Assembly: GCA_029582165.1 (NCBI GenBank)
Contig: CM055874.1
Location: 47,963,269-48,027,268, forward strand
Length of the DNA: 64,000 bases
Direction of reading: 5' to 3'
Origin: Portulaca oleracea
Taxonomy: Eukaryota; Streptophyta; Magnoliopsida; Caryophyllales; Portulacaceae
In this document: in pieces, positions 33,051 through 45,166 of the stretch
Position numbering within the stretch: position 1 is the first letter of the stretch
Layout: the number at the start of each line of letters is the position of its first letter
Notes under the pieces: model-generated
Databases searched by the model: none
The model's input: the letters and a program-made list of their open reading frames with translations, nothing else
Told to the model about the DNA's origin: nothing
Program-made: the position numbers and the translations under genes

Positions 33051-33905
33051 GCCTCCCGAGACATGTAGAGACCGCACCTTATTCCTTTGAATCTGGGACG
33101 GGAAGGGTTTCTTCGCAGATAGCCGTGTCGATGATCGGGACCACAGCAACTCCACCCCACCCTTATTAGGAACCCCGCATTGAGGTGTGCTCACCGCATC
33201 CTCTCTTGCGGCATTTTGGGAGGCCTGCGCTCAAAACAAGGCTACCTAATCGATCGTTATATGTTGCATGTTATGCTTGATGCGCATAACCTAGTGACTG
33301 CCGCCTATTTGCCTCGCACCTTTCACGCCTTGCTACCTCATCCACCGCAGGATACCGATAGATGGATATATATCACACACCTAGCACGTTAATTTGGCTT
33401 TAGACCGACCATGGCCGCCCCCGACTGTGTTTCTAGTAGCATGTCTATAGATGGAGAACAGTGTTGGTCTTTTGGAATGTGCAAATTCGATAAAAACCAG
33501 TACCGCTTATTGATCTATCCTAACAATGTTAGGTTCCCCTTGCTCACCCACATCTCTCCCCTCAAAACGAAGCAAACCTTCTTTGGATGCCTCCCCTTCC
33601 TAATGTCGAGCCCCAACAACAGCCTGAGCCTAAACAATAACAACCTGACCCTCAACCCCAACAACCTCCCATAGATCATGAGGTGCGTTACCGCGACTCG
33701 ATTAGCTATTAATCGAAGGCCGTGTCGTGTAGATGAGTTGCAGGAGTACCTTATTGAGTCAAGGAACCAATCTGACATGCGTTTCACACGTCTTGACGAG
33801 TCTATCGCCAACATCTCCGACCTTATTCAGGCTATGTTTGACCAATCCTTGCCTCCGCCACCTAATGACCCAACCGCCCCATCCCCACCGAGCGCGGATG
33901 ATTAA
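33051..33905 (+). pseudogene. ORF1 C-terminal fragment of element A, unit 4 copy
   Basis: The first 250 bases have many losses. The C-terminal segment from about 33700 reads through the coil to PSPPSADD and TAA 33903-33905. First copy from the left with the right-group variants TGACCAATCC and GCCACC. Confidence 0.82.
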
Positions 33906-35983
33906 TCCTTTGCTCCGCTCTTTCTCTCTCCACCTTTATCTTCTGCATTGAGGACAATATAGTGTTTAAGCATGGGGGGTTATCTATCCTCTTTGTGAAT
34001 ATTTCTTCTTATTTCTCAAATTTTCTCTTATTTTCTTTTATTTTCGTCTTTCTTTTTCTTATTTCATGCTTATTTTTCGTATTTTAGTGTGATTTTCTTG
34101 TTTTCAGTGTGTTTCTTGATTGAATTCTTGTTTTTAGTGTGTTTCTTGATTTCAGTTTTTCTTTAAGTTTTTCTATTTTTCTTGTCTTTTTAATTTTTCT
34201 TTATTTCCTTCTTTCGTAATTTGAGGTATTATTTCTAGGTTCAAAAGAAAAAGTGTGAAAAAAAATAGAAAAAGAAGAATAGAAAAAGTTGGAGTTGAAA
34301 AAAAAAATAAGAAAATTGAAGTTGGAGTGAAAGAAGTAGTGTCTTATTTTTCTTTTTGTTTTGTTCTTTTTCTTTTATGCATGCGAACACTCACACTTAT
34401 TATGTTTTTCTTGTTTATTCCTAACCAAAGTGTGACGTTTTTCTTGGATCGCGGATTGGGTTCGTTATTTATTTGAAGACCCCGAGGTAACCTCTTTCTG
34501 CACTCTTTGAATGTGTACATATATTGATCCTTGTTGCATGCTTGATTTTTCTTTTGGGTGGCGAACCCCTTTGAGTGTTTCTGTTGGGATTATATTGCTT
34601 ATATGCTAGTTGTTCTTGTTTGTTTGTTTTTGTAGGTTCTCTACCCTTTTCATGTGACACCTTCCCACAATGAGGACATTGTGGCGTTTTAAGTGTGGGG
34701 GGGGGGAGATATTCTGTTTCAAGGGTAGATCAGCTAGCACTTTGTTTTTGTTTTCTTAGTTTTTGCCTAAAATTTGAAAAAAATTGTGTGAAAAAGGAGA
34801 AAAAAGGGAGTGAAAACCTTAAAAGTTTCCTTTCGGTCTTCGTTTTCACTTTGTTTTTGCCTTGTTTCTTGGATCTTGTTTTCGAAATTGAGAAGCCGAT
34901 CATAAACTCCCTTAAAAGAAACCGGTATGAGCATTTTCGACCCTGTCTCGGGTACTAGTCATGACTTATTACTTTAGATGTCCTTCATTGAGTGTCTAGC
35001 GAAACCCCCAATTCCTTTCACGTTCTGGTTGAAGTCGGGAGATTCTAGGGGTGTGTGTCCGAGCTTGATCTTTTCCGTTTAATAAAGCAAAAGCAAATTC
35101 AAAACAAAAGAAAAAGAAAGCAAAGCTACAATAACCGGATTAAGTGGCGTCATTGAATAACATTAACCACCATACACTTAGCCAACCTACACGGGCGGTA
35201 TTAGCGGTATGGCGCTATTACCCTTAAGCTCCTCCTATTCAATTCTCGGAGGTGTGTATAGAAAAGATCGTGTTGGGAGGGTAAACCCCATATTTGGGTC
35301 GCCCAATTCGAAAGTAAGGCTAATACCGACCTATAAAAAGAAAAAAAGGAGAAAAAGAAAAGGCAATTTTGTTGGGATTACCCAACGCGAAAAGAAAAGT
35401 TTAAGCGTTAATAAAGTGTGGGGCTCTCCTTGCATCACCTACGACCCTCACCAACCCAAGGGCGACCAAATGCGAGGAAAGGCAGCTTGTTCCTTGTTCG
35501 TTTCGTTGTTTTTGAGCTCGGGCATGAGTCCTTGGAGTCTTTTGGATTCGGTTGGAACCCACTAGCACTTACGCACATGGGGTTTTGCTTGACACTAGAT
35601 ATAGGAAATCAAAAATCTCAAAGACTGACTTTTGCTTGGGATAGTGCTTGTGAGACGCTCATAACGGTTTCTTTTGGAGGTTTAATAACGTTTTCCTGAT
35701 TTAGATTTCGAGATCTTTTGAAGCGAAGCTTTTGTTTTCCTTTTCTTTCGTTTTCTTCGGTTTTGCTTTCACTTTCCCTCTCTCCTTTTTCTTTGGCTTT
35801 TGTGGGTATAGCCACAAACCCTCACGAGTCCATCTCGTCCACCCGGCCTCTGGGGTTCAAAGGGCTTGGTGCATACGCTAAATGCACTCGTTTCCTCCCA
35901 CGACAGGGGAGTTGGTGTTTAGTTTTCTTTTTTGTTTTGTTTTTGTTTTGCTCGGGATGAGCAAAAGTTTAAGTGTGGGGGGG

Positions 35984-37628
35984 TGTTTAGACCCAATTTT
36001 GTATCTAAATAGCGCCATAATTCTTAAGCTTTTAGCTCGTTTCGTGTTCTAATTTCATAACTTTTAATACATTTTTGGTTATTTTGTAGATTTTGGAGTT
36101 TTTACTCAAAACGTGGTAAAAAGGGCCATTTAAGAGCATTTTTTGGTGATTTCCCGAGCCGAGCCGGACCGAGAGTCGAGGCGGAGTTGACCCGGGACCA
36201 CTTTCCCCACCTTTGGTGTCAATTAGTGAGGTAACACCCACTACAATCCTCGTAGCGGGCGTTACATGCCTTGGAAAGAAGGAAGGAACAAGAGGAAGGA
36301 AGTCAGAGGTAGCCCCCGACACGCCAATGGTGACACAAGCTACCCAGGGTTGGCCAAGCAAGACCGCACCTACGGTATTGAGGACCGTACCTACGATCTC
36401 TCGAACATCAAAAATCGCCAAAGCAACTCTTCGCTGAGACAACAGGTACACCGCACCTACGATGTCCCAGGGCCGTACCTACGCTCTCTCGAAGGAAAAA
36501 ATCGCCATGCAGATTTCTCTGGACAGAACGAGACCGTAGCTACGGTCTCCCAGACCGTACCTACGGTCTCCTTATGTTCTGCGCGATGTTTTCGGCTGTG
36601 CGTTGCGTTTTGCCAACAAATTTTCACTTGTATATATATCCCTGGTTAACGATTTCTTAGGGGGGATATCTAGGGGAGACTTGAGGAGATAGCTTTGGAC
36701 ATCTTCTACCTTGTAATTAGTGGATTTTAGAGAGAGATTAGTGAGAGATTAATCTAGGGTTTTGGAGATTTGTGTTTGTTATTGAAGATTTGGGTATTCA
36801 AACAGTTGAGAGATTGTTGGATCATCTTTTTATTGCTTTCTATTGTTCATCTACAGCATTTTGATAAGTATTCTCTTCCCTTAACTCTTTTATTAATTAC
36901 TTTGCTAATTACTTTCCTTGTTATCTAATTGCCTTGCTTGTTATTTCATTGTTCTTGTTGGGTTTATATTTGTTGATGTTAGAAATCTTGCTTAGGGTTG
37001 GTTTCGATGTTGTTAGCTTAGCTAGTATTATGATTAGTGGCTAGAAACCATATGGGTTAGGGGGTAATTAAGGGTGTGAACAGGTAATTAGGCATGGGTT
37101 AGCAATTTTAGTGAGTAATTAGTTGAAATCACTATTCCCACTCGATCCTTCCCTCAACTGGGATGTATTTGGGTTCGAAAGTCCCCGAACACATCCAACA
37201 CTTGAGTTGGAATGTTGGAATTGGGATAGTTAGTCCTCTACTCACGAAAGTGAATAGAGGCTAACTAGGGAATTCCGTTTCATTAACTCTCCGGGTCCGT
37301 GGTGGACTTTGGGGAAGTTAATCCGGACTATCCTCGAAAGAGGAGGCTCGGTGGGTATTTTCTAACGGAATTTCCACTTGATTTCCTTCCTTGTTGCTTT
37401 CTTGTTGCGAAACCTATCTCCTCATTCCCGTTTGCATCCCGAAAACTTCCGAAGCCCATTTTCCATTCTTTGACCAACCTTAGCTTTGTTTCTTGCGTTG
37501 TGACCCTTTCAACCAAATACCTTAGCTTAGCAATCTCATCCCGACCATTGACTTAGTTTCTATGACCAAGGCCGCCAGCTCCCTGAGAGAGAACGACAAT
37601 ACCTAGGTCCTTCAAAAATTGCTCTACA
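35984..37628 (+). mobile_element. LTR copy 6 of element T (array unit 5)
   Basis: Intact ends: TGTTTAGACCC at 35984, GCTCTACA at 37628, then GTCTC. Carries TTTGTAGATT and AAAACGTGG as in copy 1, the presumed ancestral states. Palindrome at 36530-36549. Confidence 0.94.
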
Positions 37629-38474
37629 GTCTCCCCGAGCGCACATGTAGAGACCCGCACCTTATTCCTTTGAACTGGGACGGGAAGGGTTTCTTTCGCA
37701 GGATAGCTGGTGTCGATGACTGGGACCCTAGCAACTCCACCCCCACCCTTATTAGGAACCCTGCATTGAGGTGTGCTCACCGCATCCTCTCTTGCGGCAT
37801 TTTTGGGAGGCCTGGCAGTTCAAACAAGGCTACCTAATCTGACTGTTATATGTTGCATGTTATGCTTGATGCAGACAACCTAGCTGACCTGGCCGCCCTA
37901 TTTGCCTCGCACCTTTCACGCCTTGCTACCTCATCCACCGCAGGGATACTGATAGATGGATATATATCACACACCTAGCACGTTAATTTGGCTTTAGACC
38001 GACCATGGCCGCCCCCGATTGTGTTTCTAGTAGCATGTTTATAGATGGAGAACAGTGTTGGTCTTTTGGAATGTGCAAATTCGATAAAAACCAGTATTTG
38101 TTTGTTGCTATCCTAACAATGTTAGGTTCCCCTTGCTCACCCACATCTCTCCTCAAAACGGCAAACCTTCTTTGGATGCCTCCTTCCCGATGTCGAGCCC
38201 CAACAACGGCTGAGCCTAAACAATAACAACGACCCTCCCCAACAACCTCCCATAGATCATGAGGTGCGTTACGCGACCTCCGCTTAGCTATTGTCGGACC
38301 GTCGTGTAGATGAGTTGCGGGAGTACCTTATTGAGTCAAGGAACCAATCGACTGCGTTTCACACGTCTTGACGAGTCTATCGCCCACATCTCCGACCTTA
38401 TTCAGCTATGTTTGACCAATCCTTGCCTCGCCACCTAATGACCCAACCGCCCCATCCCCACCGCGGATGATTAA
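37629..38474 (+). pseudogene. ORF1 C-terminal fragment of element A, unit 5 copy
   Basis: The frame opens well (first 72 codons as in unit 3), but from 38090 to 38470 many single bases are missing, so the coil and Pro-rich tail are out of frame. Ends near TAA 38472-38474. Confidence 0.82.
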
Positions 38475-40570
38475 TCCTTTGCTCCGCTCCTTCTCTCTCC
38501 ACCTTTATCTTCCATTGAGGACAATATAGTGTTTAAGCATGGGGTTATCTATCCACTTTGTGAATATTTCTTCTTATTTCTCAAATTTTCTCTTATTTTC
38601 TTTTATTTTCGTCTTTCTTTTTCTTATTTCATGCTTATTTTAGTATTTTAGTGTGATTTTCTTGTTTTGGTGTGTTTCTTGATTGAATTCTTGTTTTTAG
38701 TGTGTTTCTTGATTTCAGTTTTTCTTTAGGTTTTTCTATTTTTCATGTCTTTTTAATTTTTCTTTATTTCCTTCTTTCGTAATTTGAGGTATTATTTCTA
38801 GGTTCAAAAGAAAAAGTGTGAAAAAAAATAGAAAAAGAAGAATAGAAAAAGTTGGAGTTGAAAAAAAAAATAAGAAAATTGAAGTTGGAGTGAAAGAAGT
38901 AGTGTCTTATTTTTCTTTTTGTTTTGTTCTTTTTCTTTTATGCATGCGAACACTCACACTTATTATGTTTTTCTTTTTTATTCCTAACCAAAGTGTGACG
39001 TTTTTCTTGGATCGCGGATTGGGTTCGTTATTTATTTGAAGACCCCGAGGTAACCTCTTTTTGCACTCTTTGAATGTGTACATATATTGATCCTTGTTGC
39101 ATGCTTGATTTTTCTTTTGGGTGGCGAACCCCTTTGAGTGTTTCTGTTGGGATTATATTGCTTATATGCTAGTTGTTCTTGTTTGTTTGTTTTTTTAGGT
39201 TCTCTACCCTTTTCATGTGACACCTTCCCACAATGAGGACATTGTGGCGTTTTAAGTGTGGGGGGGGGGAGATATTCTGTTTCAAGGGTAGATCAGCTAG
39301 CACTTTGTTTTTGTTTTCTTAGTTTTTGCCTAAAATTTGAAAAAAATTGTGTGAAAAAGGAGAAAAAAGGGAGTGAAAACCTTAAAAGTTTCCTTTCGGT
39401 CTTCGTTTTCACTTTGTTTTTGCCTTGTTTCTTGGATCTTGTTTTCGAAATTGAGAAGCCGATCATAAACTCCCTTAAAAGAAACCGGTATGAGCATTTT
39501 CGACCCTGTCTCGGGTACTAGTCATGACTTATTACTTTAGATGTCCTTCATTGAGTGTCTAGCGAAACCCCCAATTCCTTTCACGTTCTGGTTGAAGTCG
39601 GGAGATTCTAGGGGTGTGTGTCCGAGCTTGATCTTTTTCCCGTTTAATAAAAGCAAAAGCAAATTCAAAACAAAAAGAAAAAAGAAAGCAAAGCTACAAT
39701 AACCGGATTAAGTGGGGCGTGTCGCTGAATAACATTAACCACCATACACTTAGCCAACCTACACGGGCCCGGTATTAGCGGTATGGCGCTATTACCCCTT
39801 AAGCTCCTCCTATTCCGAATTCTCGACGGAGGTGTGTATAGAAAAGACTGTGTTGGGAGGGTAAACCCCATATTTGGGTCGTCCAATTCCCGAAAGTAAG
39901 GCTAATACCGACCTATAAAAAGAAAAAAAGGAGAAAAAGAAAAGGCAATTTTGTTGGGATTACCCAACGCGAAAAGAAAAGTTTAAGCGTTAATAAAGTG
40001 TGGGGCTCTCCTTGCATCACCTACGACCCTCACCAACCCAAGGGCGACCAAATGCGAGGAAAGGCAGCTTGTTCCTTGTTCGTTTCGTTGTTTTTGAGCT
40101 CGGGCATGAGTCCTTGGAGTCTTTTGGATTCGGTTGGAACCCACTAGCACTTACGCACATGGGGTTTTGCTTGACACTAGATGTAGGAAATCAAAAATCT
40201 CAAAGACTGACTTTTGCTTGGGATAGTGCTTGTGAGACGCTCATAACGGTTTCTTTTGGAGGTTTAATAACGTTTTCCTGATTTAGATTTCGAGATCTTT
40301 TGAAGCGAAGCTTTTGTTTTCCTTTTCTTTCGTTTTCTTCGGTTTTGTTTTCACTTTCCCTCTCTCCTTTTTCTTTTGCTTTTGTGGGTATAGCCGCCAC
40401 AAACCCTCACGAGTCCATCTCGTCCACCCGGGCTCCTGGGGGGTTCAAAGGGCTTGGTGCATACGCTAAATGCACTCGTTTCCTCCCAATGACAGGAGTT
40501 GGTGTTTAGTTTTCTTTTTTGTTTTGTTTTTGTTTTGCTCGGGATGAGCAAAAGTTTAAGTGTGGGGGGG

Positions 40571-42198
40571 TGTTTAGACCCAATTTTGTATCTAAATAGC
40601 GCCATAATTCTTAAGCTTTTAGCTCGTTTCGTGTTCTAATTTCATAACTTTTAATACATTTTTGGTTATTTTGTAGATTTTGGAGTTTTTACTCAAAACG
40701 TGGTAAAAAGGGTCATTTAAGAGCATTTTTTGGTGATTTCCCGAGCATGACCGAGTCGGCGGAGTTGACCGGGACCACTTTCCCACCTTTGGTTTCATTA
40801 GTGAGGTAACACCCACTCTGATCCTCGTAGCGGGCGTTACATGCCTTGGAAAGAAGGAAGGAACAAGAGGAAGGAAGTCGAGGTAGCCCCGACACGCCAA
40901 TGGTGACACAAGCTACCTGTGGTTGGCAAGCAAGACCGCACCTGCGGTATTGAGGACCGTACCTACGAACTCTCTAAAATCAAAAATCGCCAAATCAACT
41001 GTCATTGAGACAACAGTACACCGCACCTACGATGTCCTGGGCCGTACCTACGCTCTCGAAGGAAAAAATCGCCATGCAGATTTCTCTGGACAGAACGAGA
41101 CCGTAGCTACGGTCTCCCAGACCGTACCTACGGTCTCCTTATGTTCTGCGCGATGTTTTCGGCTGTGCGTTGCGTTTCGCCAACAAATTTTCACTTGTAT
41201 ATATATCCCTGGTTAACGATTTCTTAGGGGGGATATCTAGGGGAGACTTGAGGAGATAGACTTGGACATCTTCTAGCTTGTAATTAGTGGATTTTAGAGA
41301 GAGATTAGTGAGAGATTAATCTAGGGTTTTGGAGATTTGTGTTTGTTATTGAAGATTTGGGTATTCAAACAGTTGAGAGATTGTTGGATCATCTTTTTAT
41401 TGCTTTCTATTGTTCATCTACAGCATTTTGATAAGTAATTTCTTCCCTTAACTCTTTTATTAATTACTTTGCTAATTACTTTCCTTGTTATCTAATTGCC
41501 TTGCTTGTTATTTCATTGTTCTTGTTGGGTTTATATTTGTTGATGTTAGAAATCATGCTTAGGGTTGGTTTCGATGTTGTTAGCTTAGCTAGTATTATGA
41601 TTAGTGGCTAGAAACCATATGGGTTAGGGGGTAATTAAGGGTGTGAACAGGTAATTAGGCATGGGTTAGCAATTTTAGTGAGTAATTAGTTGGGAAATCA
41701 CTATTCCCACTCCAATCCTTCCCTCAACTGGGATGTATTTGGGTTCGAAAGTCCCCGAACACATCCAACACTTGAGTTGGAATGTTGGAATTGGGATAGT
41801 TAGTCCTCTACTCACGAAAGTGAATAGAGGCTAACTAGGGAATTCCGTTTCATTAACTCTCCGGGTCCGTGGTGGACTTTGGGGAAGTTAATCCGGACTA
41901 TCCTCGAAAGAGGAGGCTCGGTGGGTATTTTCTAACGGAATTTCCACTTGATTTCCTTCCTTGTTGCTTTCTTGTTGCGAAACCTATCTCCTCATTCCCG
42001 TTTGCATCCCGAAAACTTCCGAAGCCCATTTTCCATTCTTTGACCAACCTTAGCTTTGTTTCTTGCGTTGTGACCCTTTCAACCAAATACCTTAGCTTAG
42101 CAATCTCATCCCGACCATTGACTTAGTTTCTATGACCAAGGCCGCCAGCTCCCTGAGAGAGAACGACAATACCTAGGTCCTTCAAAAATTGCTCTACA
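40571..42198 (+). mobile_element. LTR copy 7: outer 3' LTR of element T (array unit 6)
   Basis: Intact end GCTCTACA at 42198 followed by GTCTC 42199-42203, the true right target-site duplication of T. Carries TTTGTAGATT and AAAACGTGG. Palindrome at 41097-41116. Losses at 40740-41060. Confidence 0.94.
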
Positions 42199-43061
42199 GT
42201 CTCCCCGAGCGCACATGTAGAGACCCGCACCTTATTCCTTTGAACTGGGACGGGAAGGGTTTCTTTCGCAGGATAGCTGGTGTCGATGACTGGAACCCTA
42301 GCAACTCCACCCCCACCCTTATTAGGAACCCTGCATTGAGGTGTGCTCACCGCATCCTCTCTTGCGGCATTTTTGGGAGGCTGGCGGTTCAAACAAGGCT
42401 ACCTAATCGATCATATATGTTGCATGTTATGCTTGATGCGATAACCTAGGCGACTGGCCTATTTGCCTCGCACCTTTCACGCCTTGCTACCTCATCCACC
42501 GCAGGGATACTGATAGATGGATATATATCACACACCTAGCACGTTAATTTGGCTTTAGACCGACCATGGCCGCCCCCGACTGTGTTTCTAGTAGCATGTC
42601 TATAGATGGAGAACAGTGTTGGTCTTTTGGAATGTGCAAATTCGATAAAAACCAGCGTTGTTTGTTGATCTATCCTAACAATGTTAGGTTCCCCTTGCTC
42701 ACCCACATCTCTCCCCTCAAAACGAAGCAAACCTTCTTTGGATGCCTCCCCTTCCTGATGTCGAGCCCCAACAACAGCCTGAGCCTAAACAATAACAACC
42801 TGACCCTCAACCCCAACAACCTCCCATAGATCATGAGGTGCGTTACCGCGACCTCCAGTTAGCTATTGTCGGACCGTGCGTCGTGTAGATGAGTTGCAGG
42901 AGTACCTTATTGAGTCAAGGAACCAATCTGACCTGCGTTTCACACGTCTTGACGAGTCGATCGCCCACATCTCCGACCTTATTCAGGCTATGTTTGACCA
43001 ATCCTTGCCTCCGCCACCTAATGACCCAACCGCCCCATCCCCACCGAGCGCGGATGATTAA
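42199..43061 (+). pseudogene. Athila ORF1-type gene of element A, original C-terminal part
   Basis: This is the true continuation of 10674-11122. After GTCTC the frame gives PERTCRDPHLIPLNWD and IRNPALRCAHRILSCGIFGR, characteristic of the ATHILA ORF1 / plant transposon protein family. A degraded middle follows, then a Gln/Pro/Asn-rich segment with an internal stop, then a coil (VDELQEYLIES, FTRLDESIAHISDLIQAMF) and a Pro-rich end before TAA 43059-43061. Function of the family is unknown. Confidence 0.84.
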
Positions 43062-45166
43062 TCCTTTGCTCCGCTCCTTCTCTCTCCACCTTTATCTTCT
43101 GCATTGAGGACAATATAGTGTTTAAGCATGGGGGGTTATCTATCCACTTTGTGAATATTTCTTCTTATTTCTCAAATTTTCTCTTATTTTCTTTTATTTT
43201 CGTCTTTCTTTTTCTTATTTCATGCTTATTTTTCGTATTTTAGTGTGATTTTCTTGTTTTCAGTGTGTTTCTTGATTGAATTCTTGTTTTTAGTGTGTTT
43301 CTTTGTTTGAGTTTTTAGTTTGTGTGTTTCTTTGTTTCTTTTTAGATTTCCTTTCTAAGTTTTCTTCTTAGTTTTTCTTCTAGTTTTAGAATTGCATTCA
43401 CCTAGATTGCATTAGTTAGAGCATGCTAGATTTTTCTTTTTATTTCTTTTCTTAGTTTGTTTTCTTTTTCTTTCTTTTGCATTCACTTTGACAAAATCCA
43501 AAAAAAATCAGAAAATTAGAAAAAGCCAAAAAAATTAGAAAAGACAAGAAAAACCAGAAAAATATAAGATAAGATTAGGATTAATAATCTGAAACACCTT
43601 CGGTGATGATTTGTAAACCAATTTTACTTTCAGTTTGCCTTGCTTCACCTTGAAAAATTTGGATGAGAACTTAAAAGTTTTTGAAACCTATTTCTTCAAA
43701 GCTTCTGATTTTGAGACAAGTTATGAAAAGTGTGCTTATCTGCTTTGACTATCTTAGTAGATGTGAATATACGTACCGCAAATCTTTGGGTAAGTTTAGT
43801 TGATTGAGCCCTATCACGTGAGTCCACATAACCAAAAGTATGGATTGATCATTTTTATCGATCCTTTTATTTCATGAGTGAGTCCGCCATTAGTTGCATC
43901 TCTAGAACTTGTTTTGCATCTTGCTTGAAACTGCATCTTTACATTGCACGTTGTGACAAAGTGATTGAGGCATTCTTTTCTTTATTATTGAAACTACACA
44001 GTCAAACAGCCACCCTAACATTATAATTACAGCTTTTTAGCCCCGCCTAGCCTTTGTTTATCCTTCTTTTATGATTAAACCCTGACAATACAAGCCTAGG
44101 CCTATAATAACTCCAACCCTTCCCCTTGCTTGGAATGCGTGAGAATTTGTTATTTTTGAAGGAGAGAGTTGGTTTGGTGTGCTTTGAATGAAAGTAAGGA
44201 ATTTGGGAGTGATTGTGATCATTATTTTAAATTGGGATAAGTTGAATTTCCCATCTTTTGGTTAATCAGTGATTAGTTGTGTTGTTCCTATATCATATTA
44301 AGGTCGAGCTATGTTTTTAAGTTTTTCTTCCCCCTTGCTCACCCACCAAAAAGAAAAGTAGTAAAATAAAAAAATAAAAAAAAGAGAAAAAGAGGTCCAA
44401 AAAGAAAAAGGCTAATTAGGGAGATTCAATTGATAGTTCTGAAAGCTTTTGACCCGGTTATAAAGTTAGATGAGGTATTTGATATCAATGAGGGAGAAAA
44501 GTGAGTTCCTTGCACAAATTAAGCAAGAAGGTGAGATTGAGAGCAGTTCTTTGTTGAAAATCAATCCAAGCATGGCTCTTTAACTCCTCATACCTATATA
44601 TTACCACTCCTTTCCCCTAGCCTGAGCCTCATCACAACCTTGAAAAGTCTTCTTGATTGTCACTTGTGTTTTTGCACTCTAGTAGTGGAGAGCGAGATTC
44701 TTACCCAGCTCATGGTAGGTCGCTTCTTTTGGTCTGAGTATGAGAAAAACCCACATATATTCAAATTTGAGAGTATGAGTGTTCATATTTATCCTAAAGT
44801 GAGGTTTGCTCCTTTGAGTGGCTTACGTCCATAATCAACCGCACATATTTGCTTTTTTCTTGAGACTGTTGGCGGATTTGTGCATCTGAAGTACTTGTTC
44901 TCTTTCTTTAGTTTCGAAAACTTCATCTTTTCTATTTTGAACTGATTTTTGTTCTCTTCCAGATTAATCTTGGTGTTTGCTTGTTGAACTGATGCGTTTG
45001 ATTGGTTAGCCTGAGGGGGTGTTTAATTTTGTTCTTTTTAACCCTATCGAAAGCTCCTGCTGTTACTTCTCTTTCTTCTTAAGTCCCGTTTTTCTTGTTT
45101 AAGCCCTTTCTCCTTTTTTAATTCTGACTTGCTTGGGGACAAACAAGAGCTAAGCATGGGGGGATT
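43062..45166 (+). other. 3' noncoding region of element A
   Basis: No coding sequence was recognised. A polypurine-like tract with the leader ATTGAGGACAATATAG lies at 43104-43136. T-rich DNA (43140-43490) is followed by an A-rich block (43500-43570). The rest, 43570-45125, looks like ordinary Athila 3' UTR. The terminal polypurine tract GAGCTAAGCATGGGGGGATT lies at 45147-45166. Confidence 0.75.
45147..45166 (+). other. Terminal polypurine tract of element A
   Basis: GAGCTAAGCATGGGGGGATT directly before the 3' LTR start TGATAAGTG. Just upstream, CTTGCTTGGGGACAAACAAG can form a short hairpin like the one before the tract of element T. Confidence 0.85.

Larger units (their letters stand above)
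29598..34152 (+). repeat. Array unit 4 (4555 bp), mosaic of the two groups
   Basis: Its T-derived part carries left-group variants (TTTGTGTTGGG near 30026, CTTGTTGTCG near 30313), while its LTR and A-derived part carry right-group variants (TTTGTAGATT near 31531, TGACCAATCC near 33838). The switch lies between about 30310 and 31600. Losses cluster at 30140-30440. Confidence 0.9.
34153..38715 (+). repeat. Array unit 5 (4563 bp)
   Basis: Right-group variants TTTCTGTTGGG (near 34580) and CTTGTTTTCG (near 34882). Loss patches at 35060-35320 and 38090-38520. Confidence 0.9.
15838..43303 (+). repeat. Six-unit tandem array, chimeric T/A unit of about 4.6 kb
   Basis: Units start at 15838, 20422, 25025, 29598, 34153 and 38716 (CAGTTTTTCTTTA...). 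Each contains T 3' noncoding DNA, one LTR T, the GTCTC duplication, the rest of ORF1 of element A and about 250 bp of A noncoding DNA. The novel junction joins A sequence AGTGTGTTTCTT to T sequence TTTCAGTTTTTC with about 2 nt between. It is present five times and absent from the two outer edges, as expected for tandem duplication of one segment. Units are nearly identical apart from dropout patches. Confidence 0.95.
38716..43303 (+). repeat. Array unit 6, runs into unique element A DNA
   Basis: This last unit has no chimeric junction on its right. At 43303 the sequence continues as TGTTTGAGTTTTTAG, the native A sequence, where other units switch to GATTTCAG. Right-group variants. Loss patches at 40740-41060 and 42380-42465. 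Confidence 0.92.

Noticed and set aside
17928..36649. Reading frames of 60-140 codons repeated in each array unit on both strands (LTR palindrome region, CT-rich and A-rich tracts)
   Set aside because: They recur only because the units are recent duplicates. They overlap LTRs or low-complexity DNA, are not open in unique LTR copy 1 or differ there by frame breaks, and show no domain.
15838..43303. Centromeric satellite array
   Set aside because: Only six units of 4.6 kb, with native edges inside two retrotransposons; a local segmental duplication explains it.
43570..45125. A host gene between the array and the 3' LTR of element A
   Set aside because: The longest open frame has about 64 codons, no domain is seen, and the position is the 3' UTR of an Athila element.
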